DNA of 46,808 nucleotides, taken from an uncultured Pseudomonadota bacterium. Its GTDB lineage: Bacteria > Pseudomonadota > Alphaproteobacteria > RF32 > CAG-239. The notes beneath the pieces were generated by a model. It was given only the letters and a program-made list of their open reading frames with translations. It made no database searches and was not told the DNA's origin. This document shows positions 41,416-46,808 of the stretch, in pieces. The DNA lies in the NCBI GenBank assembly GCA_902785935.1, contig CADAAN010000011.1, forward strand, positions 653-47,460. The letters run 5' to 3'. Each line of letters starts with the position of its first letter. The first letter of the stretch is position 1. Position numbers and translations under genes: made by a program.

Positions 41416-42357
41416 TTATCTGTACCTTATCTTGACCGAATTGACTTTGCCTGCGACTTCATTCGCCTCATCGATGGTATAAATGCGCTTTGGAATATAG
41501 TTGCCTGAGGCTAAATCATCAAGTGAAGCATATGTTTTACCACCTGCCTTTATCTGCCCGTTTTCATCTATGCTGTATGGAATGATGTCCGGGGCAACAC
41601 CTTGAAAAGAATAGCCACACGCATTATCCTTCGGGCAATAAATGGTATCCAGTCCGGAACGATAAAAAGCGGTGGCGTCAATTCCTGTTATATTCCCGTC
41701 AGCATCTAAGAGCGAATCGGATATAACAATGCGTTTTAACCCCGTGGCATCCTGAAAGGCTTTCTTTCCAATTGTTTGCACACCGGTCAGGTCAACGCTT
41801 GTCAACCCTGTGGCACCATTAAAGGCACCCTCTCCGATTGTTTGCACACCGGTCAGGTCAACGCTTGTCAACCCTGTGGCATTTTCAAAGGCAGCATCTC
41901 CGATTGTTTGCACACCTGAAAGGTCAAGATGCCCTGTCAAACCCGTGGCTTGTGCAAAGGCATAATCTCCGATTGTTTGCACACCGGTCAGGTCAACGCT
42001 TGTCAAATTAGTGGCAATTTCAAAGGCATCCCCTCCGATATTCACATTGCCGGATGTTTTAAGCGATGTAACACCTTCAGGAACAGTTGACTTCCAAGAT
42101 CCGTCATAAAAAAGGAAAGCCAGATCCGGCACGATGGCGGCATTGCTCTCCGATCCTTTTGTGCCATAAATGGTCATCGTTTGATTGCCCTCATCACCGC
42201 TTAAAGCATAGTATGTACCGGAATTTCCGATTTCAACGCAATTGCTTTCTCCCGCGTCGCGGGCGCAATTGTCGAGTGATGATGTATCATCCGCTCTCGC
42301 CATTGTGGCAAAAAAAGTGCTAAGCATTAATGCACATATAAATTGACTTTTTTTCAT
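41416..42357 (-). CDS. Secreted leucine-rich-repeat (BspA-like) protein with IRYR C-terminal tail
   Basis: The 313-residue product has a signal peptide (MKKSQFICALMLSTFFATMARA), a short region with two cysteines (CARDAGESNC), then LRR_5-type repeats at about residues 110-215. Four consecutive repeats are nearly identical (LTSVDLTGVQTIG then AF and ATG). The C-terminus ends with IYTIDEANEVAGKVN then VKIRYR, the tail it shares with the genes at 3623 and 31115. The start ATG follows AGGAGAAAAAAT. A type I leader with a terminator precedes it, the same family as that of the pilin-like gene. Surface display is inferred; ligand unknown. Confidence 0.83.
   Translation of the reverse strand: MKKSQFICALMLSTFFATMARADDTSSLDNCARDAGESNCVEIGNSGTYYALSGDEGNQTMTIYGTKGSESNAAIVPDLAFLFYDGSWKSTVPEGVTSLKTSGNVNIGGDAFEIATNLTSVDLTGVQTIGDYAFAQATGLTGHLDLSGVQTIGDAAFENATGLTSVDLTGVQTIGEGAFNGATGLTSVDLTGVQTIGKKAFQDATGLKRIVISDSLLDADGNITGIDATAFYRSGLDTIYCPKDNACGYSFQGVAPDIIPYSIDENGQIKAGGKTYASLDDLASGNYIPKRIYTIDEANEVAGKVNSVKIRYR
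41771..42010. repeat. Near-identical 66-69 bp tandem repeats coding for the leucine-rich repeats
   Basis: The block ATTGTTTGCACACC-GGTCAGGTCAACGC recurs at 41771, 41837, 41903 (with changes) and 41972. The units are almost identical in DNA, so copy number can change by recombination or replication slippage, altering the length of the protein. Confidence 0.85.
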
Positions 42358-42387
42358 ATTTTTTCTCCTGTTTTATTCAAATTATAT

Positions 42388-42548
42388 AAAAAAATCACTT
42401 TAGAAAAATATCCAAAGTGGGAGCTACAAGAACTGCCTAGACACAGTCGAACTTATTCGTGGGTTTACCCCCTTATTTCATCCACTCCCTTTAAAAGGAG
42501 TTATTATCTAGGAAGCACCTTGTAAGCACCGCAACCATTTTGGTTACG
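42388..42548 (-). promoter_or_regulatory. Type I structured leader RNA with intrinsic terminator (copy 2)
   Basis: It has the same order as the leader at 11584: CGTAACCAAAATGGTTGCGG hairpin at the 5' end, stems TACAAG/CTTGTA and CCTAGA/TCTAGG (different bases from copy 1 but still paired), hairpin ACTCC/GGAGT, conserved GAAATAAGG, small hairpin GGG/CCC in place of GCAT/ATGC, conserved CGAATAA, AGCTCCCACTTTGGAT, and terminator CACTTT/AAAGTG plus seven T (42388-42419). GGGAG and CTCCC can pair over a long range. Compensatory changes support a real RNA fold. Confidence 0.8.
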
Positions 42549-42553
42549 CTTTA

Positions 42554-42582
42554 ATTATCTCATATTTTTTTTAAAAAGTAAA
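42554..42582 (-). promoter_or_regulatory. Promoter of the type I leader (copy 2)
   Basis: On the minus strand TTTACT is followed by GATAAT after about 17 nt; the start coincides with the first conserved base block of the leader, as in copy 1. Confidence 0.6.
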
Positions 42583-42609
42583 GAAGTTTTTTATCAAATC
42601 ATTTTTTTC

Positions 42610-42638
42610 TTGCTCAAAAGGGGAAAGGGCGCTATATA
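42610..42638 (+). promoter_or_regulatory. Promoter of uvrC
   Basis: TTGCTC is followed after 17 nt by TATATA. Its position means an in-frame start at 42610 would lie inside the promoter, which supports ATG 42661 as the uvrC start. Confidence 0.6.
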
Positions 42639-42660
42639 TATTAAAGAAAGCGAAATAAAA

Positions 42661-44466
42661 ATGTCTGATATCAAACACGGACTGGAAGTCTTAAAACAAA
42701 ATGTTAAAATCGCGCCGACCAATCCGGGCGTTTATCGCATGATATCCAAAGATGATGAAGTGCTTTATGTCGGTAAAGCCAAAAATATCAAAAAACGAAT
42801 TGTTTGGTATACAAAATTTGAAAAATTGCCAACACGTTTAAAGCGTATGGTCGCACTTGTCGATAAAATGGAATTTATCATCACAACCTCTGAAGCGGCG
42901 GCGCTTTTGACCGAAAATGAGTTGATTAAGCGTTATCATCCGCGTTTTAATATCTTGCTTAAAGATGATAAATCTTTTCCGTATTTAAGTCTTAATATGC
43001 ATGAGGATTTTCCTGCCTTGAAAAAATATCGGGGCAAAAAAACGGCCGGCACTAAATATTTCGGACCGTTTGCAAATGTATTGGCCGTCAATCATGTAAT
43101 GGATGTTATTCAAAAGATTTTTATGCTCCGTACCTGCCGTGATAATGTATTTAAGAACAGAACTCGTCCGTGCATGCTTTATCAAATCAAACGATGCAGC
43201 GGGCCTTGTACAGGTATGATTTCAAAAGAAGATTATCATAAATCGGTCAAAGAAGTCGTGCGCTTTTTAGAAGGCAAAAATACCACATTGCAAGAAGAAT
43301 TTTCTAAAAAAATGATTGAGGCCAGCGAAAACTTGAATTTTGAAGAAGCGCTTGTTTTAAGAGATAAGCTTAAAGCTTTAAGTGCCGTCACGATGGGTGA
43401 AGCGCTTGCTTACGGAGGCTTAAAATCAGTTGATGTCATCGGGTTGTACCGTCTGCAAAATCTTGCGGCAGTTGAGGTCTTTTTTTATCGGGGCGGACAA
43501 AATTACGGCAATGTTTCATTTTTCTTAAAACAAACGGAAGATGCTGAATCTTTCGAGATTTTGGAAGCTTTTATTTCAGAATTTTATGTCACTCATGATG
43601 TTCCCAAAGAAATTATTATACCCGAGGACTTGGAAAATGCTGCTTTTCTTGAAGATGCGCTTCATACAAAAATCGTTCTGCCCAAAGCGGGTGAAAAAGT
43701 CAAACTTTTTGAAAGTGCCAATATCAATGCCAAAGCCGCCCTTGAGCGATATTTAAGCCAGACAACAAGCATCAGACAAAATTTAGCGCAGATGAAAGAT
43801 GTTTTCGGTCTTGAAAAAATTCCGCAGCGAATCGAAGTCTATGACAACTCGCACAATCAGGGTTCATATGCGATAGGGGCCATGATTGTGGCCACCCCTT
43901 CCGGTTTTGATAAAAAATCATATCGTACTTTTAACATCAAATATACCTCAAATACAAATGACGATTTTGCCATGATGAAAGAGGTTTTGACGCGTCGTTT
44001 TGAGCATATGGGTGATGAGAACAGACCGGATGTCATCTTGCTTGATGGCGGACAGGGACAGCTGAGCGCCGTTTATCAAGCCTTAAAAGATTATGATTTG
44101 ACGGGCATTTCGATTATTGCAATTTCTAAAGGGCCAGAGCGCAACGCGGGCAAAGAATTTTACCATCAAAAAGACAAAGAAAGTTTTGCGCTTGAATATC
44201 GTTCGCCGCTTGCCTTTTATCTGCAAACCATTCGTGATGAAGCGCACCGCTTTGCCATCGGCACACACCGCAAAAAACGCGCTAAATCAATCTATAAATC
44301 ATCGCTTGATGAAATTGAAGGGATAGGGGCAAAGCGCAAAAGAGATTTGCTCAGATTTTTCGGCTCGGTTGAAGATGTTAAGGCGGCATCTGTCACAGAT
44401 TTGCAAAAAACGGAAGGTATCTCAAAAAAAACGGCTGAAAAAATATATAAATACTTTCATAAATGA
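42661..44466 (+). CDS. uvrC: Excinuclease ABC subunit C
   Basis: UvrC makes both incisions in nucleotide excision repair. The 601-residue protein has the N-terminal GIY-YIG-type endonuclease (PGVYRMISKDDEVLYVGKAKNIKKR), the conserved cysteine stretch in RTRPCMLYQIKRCSGPC, a UVR domain (NFEEALVLRDKLKAL), the RNase H-like C-terminal endonuclease with IEVYDNSHNQGSYAIGAM and VILLDGGQGQ, and a tandem helix-hairpin-helix at the end. The GIY motif reads GVY, as is usual in UvrC. The start is set by the promoter at 42610. The downstream gene is pgsA, the usual uvrC partner in Proteobacteria. Confidence 0.96.
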   Translation: MSDIKHGLEVLKQNVKIAPTNPGVYRMISKDDEVLYVGKAKNIKKRIVWYTKFEKLPTRLKRMVALVDKMEFIITTSEAAALLTENELIKRYHPRFNILLKDDKSFPYLSLNMHEDFPALKKYRGKKTAGTKYFGPFANVLAVNHVMDVIQKIFMLRTCRDNVFKNRTRPCMLYQIKRCSGPCTGMISKEDYHKSVKEVVRFLEGKNTTLQEEFSKKMIEASENLNFEEALVLRDKLKALSAVTMGEALAYGGLKSVDVIGLYRLQNLAAVEVFFYRGGQNYGNVSFFLKQTEDAESFEILEAFISEFYVTHDVPKEIIIPEDLENAAFLEDALHTKIVLPKAGEKVKLFESANINAKAALERYLSQTTSIRQNLAQMKDVFGLEKIPQRIEVYDNSHNQGSYAIGAMIVATPSGFDKKSYRTFNIKYTSNTNDDFAMMKEVLTRRFEHMGDENRPDVILLDGGQGQLSAVYQALKDYDLTGISIIAISKGPERNAGKEFYHQKDKESFALEYRSPLAFYLQTIRDEAHRFAIGTHRKKRAKSIYKSSLDEIEGIGAKRKRDLLRFFGSVEDVKAASVTDLQKTEGISKKTAEKIYKYFHK

Positions 44467-44525
44467 TTTTTTTGAGTTATCTTAAGAGCAGTTTTGATCA
44501 AAATTTAATAAAAAAGGATGAAGAA

Positions 44526-45218
44526 ATGTATAATTTACCGAACTTATTGACGATTTCACGTATTGTCGTGATTCCCGTCATTTTCTTGACACTTTACATC
44601 AATTCGTTTGCATGGCAAATGTTTACGGCAATTTTGTTTGTGCTTGCCTCAATTACGGACTATTTCGATGGTTATTTGGCAAGAAGTCGCGGTCAGACCT
44701 CGGCATTCGGTCGGCTTTTAGATCCGATTGCGGATAAATTGCTTGTTTCATCGGCACTTGTGCTTATTTTAGCCAAGCCTGAAATGGTCTCGTTTAAGAT
44801 TAGCTATGTGCCGGCATTCGTGATTTTGTGCCGTGAAATTTTGGTATCGGGCTTGAGAGAATTTTTGCGTGAGGTCAATGTCGGCTTGCCCGTGACACGT
44901 CTTGCAAAATGGAAGACGGGTTTTCAAATGACGGCACTTTCGATGATGATGTTCAACGGGCTTTGGCACTGGAACGGAATCGGTGAGTTTTTGCTTTGGA
45001 TTGCGGGTATTTTGACTTTTGTGACAGGGTATCAGTATTTTCAAAAGAGTGTGGATTATGTCAAAGCGGCTGAAAAAGATAAAACCGTTGAGGCTGTCGT
45101 GGTTAAAAATGAGACCGTGTCAAAAGCAAAACCGGCTCAAGGTGCCGTGAAAAAACAAACACGCAAAAAATCTGCCGCAAAGAAAAAGACGACGACACGC
45201 AAGAGTGCAAAAAAATAG
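44526..45218 (+). CDS. pgsA: CDP-diacylglycerol-glycerol-3-phosphate 3-phosphatidyltransferase
   Basis: PgsA makes phosphatidylglycerol phosphate. The CDP-alcohol phosphotransferase motif reads DYFDGYLARSRG then AFGRLLDPIADK, with all acidic residues present. There are about five membrane helices. ATG 44526 is chosen because AGGATGAAGAA precedes it and MYNLPNLLTISRI is the family start; an upstream ATG at 44463 would overlap uvrC. The C-terminus carries an added 45-residue tail rich in Lys, Ala and Thr (KKQTRKKSAAKKKTTTRK), not usual for PgsA, possibly nucleic-acid or anionic-lipid binding. The response-regulator gene starts at the next base after its stop. Confidence 0.93.
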   Translation: MYNLPNLLTISRIVVIPVIFLTLYINSFAWQMFTAILFVLASITDYFDGYLARSRGQTSAFGRLLDPIADKLLVSSALVLILAKPEMVSFKISYVPAFVILCREILVSGLREFLREVNVGLPVTRLAKWKTGFQMTALSMMMFNGLWHWNGIGEFLLWIAGILTFVTGYQYFQKSVDYVKAAEKDKTVEAVVVKNETVSKAKPAQGAVKKQTRKKSAAKKKTTTRKSAKK

Positions 45219-45905
45219 ATGCTTGAAGACAAAAAACATATTTTGGTTGTTGACGATGATGCGCCAATCAGGACGCTTCTCGGGCGCTTTTTGCGTGAAC
45301 AGGGATTCTTGGTGTCTATGGCCCAAAACGCTTCAACGGCTGAAATGTTTTTGGATCAATACAAATTCGATTTGCTGATTTTGGATGTGATGATGCCGGG
45401 GCAAAATGGTTTTGATCTTTTAAGAGAAATCAGAAAAGAGAATAATGTGCCTGTTTTGATGCTGACCGCAATGGGCGAGACACAAGATCGCATTACAGGC
45501 CTGAAAACGGGCGCTGATGATTATTTGCCAAAGCCGTTTGATACGACAGAACTTGTCTTGCGGATAAATAATATCCTTAAACGCGTTCCGGATAAAAAGA
45601 TGGAACGTGAGGTTTTAAATTTCGGCGCTGTCGTTTACGATATGCGTTTAAAAGAACTTAAAACGGCAACGGGTGAACTTATTCACTTAACAAATATCGA
45701 ACAGCAGCTTTTGAATATTTTGGGTCATAAAGCAGGACAGACATTAACGCGTGAAAAATTGGCCGAGCTTTTGGGTGGGGATAATAATTTGCGCTCGATT
45801 GATGTGCAAATGACCCGCTTAAGAAAGAAAATTGAAAAAGATTCTAAAAATCCGCGATACATTCAAACTATACGCGGCAAAGGCTATATGTTGCTTGTCG
45901 AATAA
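45219..45905 (+). CDS. OmpR-family response regulator
   Basis: The 228-residue protein has an N-terminal receiver domain with acidic pocket VVDDDAP, phospho-acceptor aspartate in LLILDVMMPGQNGF, switch Thr in LTAMGE and conserved Lys in YLPKPFDTTELVLRI. The C-terminal winged-helix effector domain has LTNIEQQLLNILGHKAGQTLTREKLAELL and RSIDVQMTRLRKKIEKD, ending GKGYMLL. The start codon directly follows the pgsA stop (TAGATG) with no ribosome binding site of its own, so translation is probably coupled. The kinase gene follows after 12 nt. In Alphaproteobacteria this place suits OmpR or a relative. Confidence 0.92.
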   Translation: MLEDKKHILVVDDDAPIRTLLGRFLREQGFLVSMAQNASTAEMFLDQYKFDLLILDVMMPGQNGFDLLREIRKENNVPVLMLTAMGETQDRITGLKTGADDYLPKPFDTTELVLRINNILKRVPDKKMEREVLNFGAVVYDMRLKELKTATGELIHLTNIEQQLLNILGHKAGQTLTREKLAELLGGDNNLRSIDVQMTRLRKKIEKDSKNPRYIQTIRGKGYMLLVE

Positions 45906-45917
45906 GAAAGGCGCAAG

Positions 45918-46808
45918 ATGCATTTAATTACGCTTCCGAAAAAAATTGACGACGATATTCGCGATTTAAGGGCAAAACTTTTGCCTAAAACGCTTTTTTT
46001 CAGAACGATGTTGCTTGTTTTTGTACCTTTGATTGTGGTACAGGTTGTTTCTATCATTGCTTATTTTAACGGCAGTTGGTCAAAGGTCGGCAGGCGTCTT
46101 TCCGACAATTTGGCGGCAAATATGGCTTTTGTCGTGGAATTATCCGAAAAAAATCCGGCACATTTTAAGGATATTCAAAAACTTTCCGAAGATTTTTATG
46201 AACTTGAAGTTGAATATTCGCAAAATGATGAAAAATACCGTGTTTTAAACGATGCGCGTTATAGCAAAATGGTGACCGGTTTTTTAGAAAAATCAATGCG
46301 CCAAAAATTTCCTAAAGCCAAGACGAGGCTTTATCTGTCGGGTAAAAAAGAACTTGTAGCGCTTGTGGATACAAAAGACGGACTTTATCAATTCAAGACA
46401 TCAACAAAAAACATTTTCAACTCGTCGATTTTCGGATTTATTGCATGGATGGTCGGGACGTCGTTTTTGCTGTTCGGGGTTGCGACATTATTTTTAAGGG
46501 TGCAGGCGCGCTCAATCAGGCAACTGGCCAGTGCCGCCGAAAATTTCGGTAAAGGCGTTGACGTGGCTTTCAAGCCTTACGGCTCATCCGAAGTTCGCAC
46601 GGCAGGTGTTGCGTTTAACAAGATGAAGGAGCGTATCAAACGCCAAATGTCTGAACGTACGCAGATGCTTGCAGGCGTTTCGCATGATTTGAAAACGCCT
46701 CTGACGCGTATGAAGTTGCGCTTGGCAATGCTTCCGAAAGGCGAGGATAATGATGCTTTTATGGCAGATGTGGTGGAAATGCAACAGATGCTTGAAGGTT
46801 ATCTTGCT
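45918..46808 (+). CDS. EnvZ-type sensor histidine kinase (C-terminus beyond the window edge)
   Basis: The frame is open from ATG 45918 to the end of the window (297 codons). Visible are a first membrane helix (TMLLVFVPLIVVQVVSIIAYF), a periplasmic domain of about 120 residues, a second membrane helix (FGFIAWMVGTSFLLFGVATLFL), a HAMP linker (RQLASAAENFGKG...VAFNKMKERI) and the phospho-acceptor H-box LAGVSHDLKTPLTRMKLRL. The catalytic ATPase domain is outside. It partners the response regulator just upstream. The EnvZ-type layout is inferred from the order and the HAMP/H-box sequences. Confidence 0.9.
   Translation, partial: MHLITLPKKIDDDIRDLRAKLLPKTLFFRTMLLVFVPLIVVQVVSIIAYFNGSWSKVGRRLSDNLAANMAFVVELSEKNPAHFKDIQKLSEDFYELEVEYSQNDEKYRVLNDARYSKMVTGFLEKSMRQKFPKAKTRLYLSGKKELVALVDTKDGLYQFKTSTKNIFNSSIFGFIAWMVGTSFLLFGVATLFLRVQARSIRQLASAAENFGKGVDVAFKPYGSSEVRTAGVAFNKMKERIKRQMSERTQMLAGVSHDLKTPLTRMKLRLAMLPKGEDNDAFMADVVEMQQMLEGYLA

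Noticed and set aside
44463-44525. Upstream start for pgsA overlapping uvrC
   Set aside because: It adds 21 residues that do not fit the family and has no ribosome binding site; ATG 44526 has one.

Overview
The window is 46.8 kb of AT-rich, gene-dense bacterial chromosome. Gene content and order point to an alphaproteobacterium, probably an uncultivated, host- or gut-associated low-GC lineage. Reasons: the lpxC-bamD-recN order seen downstream of ftsZ in many Alphaproteobacteria, a class A RNase P RNA, a zinc-free L36, ihfB followed by a lapA-like gene, and an OmpR/EnvZ-type pair. The lineage is inferred from gene identity only.

Layout: 1-3.5 kb, lpxC-bamD-recN (recN runs off the left edge) behind rnpB. 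3.6-4.9 kb, a secreted YD-repeat protein with a long structured leader. 5-8.7 kb, trmN6-like, tgt, then a DnaJ-domain membrane protein paired with a MinD/ParA-like ATPase. 8.8-10.9 kb, periplasmic binding protein, glutathione transferase and lipoprotein. 10.9-11.8 kb, a pilin-like protein with a structured leader. 11.8-18.7 kb, truA, uvrD/pcrA, MoxR plus DUF58, and a compositionally distinct M3 oligopeptidase. 18.8-23 kb, an accessory block of one HD protein and two unknown proteins, marked by three related A/T-tract palindromes. 23-30.4 kb, accD, lapA-like, ihfB, tsaB, a kinase-less PAS protein, a probable pseudogene remnant, rpmJ, trpS and a methyltransferase. 30.4-32.1 kb, tRNA-Thr with a duplicated 3' end and a secreted leucine-rich-repeat protein. 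32.2-40.3 kb, six co-directional genes built around a VirD4/TraG coupling protein. 40.4-46.8 kb, rluD-type synthase, a second secreted leucine-rich-repeat protein, uvrC, pgsA and a two-component system (kinase runs off the right edge).

The most unusual signal is a dispersed set of surface or secreted genes. Three unrelated secreted proteins (YD-repeat protein, two leucine-rich-repeat proteins) end in nearly the same roughly 24-residue C-terminal tail finishing IRYR. A decayed fourth copy of the tail lies at 27.9 kb. All three, plus the pilin-like gene, are preceded by long leaders that fall into two families. Each family has two members here, with conserved loops, compensatory base changes in stems and an intrinsic terminator just before the ribosome binding site. 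Both families share a GGGAG-type strand that can pair locally or with a CUCCC-type strand abutting the terminator. This looks like an attenuator or riboswitch-controlled surface-protein regulon with a common C-terminal sorting or processing signal; I recognise neither the RNAs nor the tail. The housekeeping genes serve envelope biogenesis (lpxC, bamD, lapA-like, pgsA, accD), tRNA modification (tgt, trmN6-like, truA, tsaB) and repair (recN, uvrD, uvrC).
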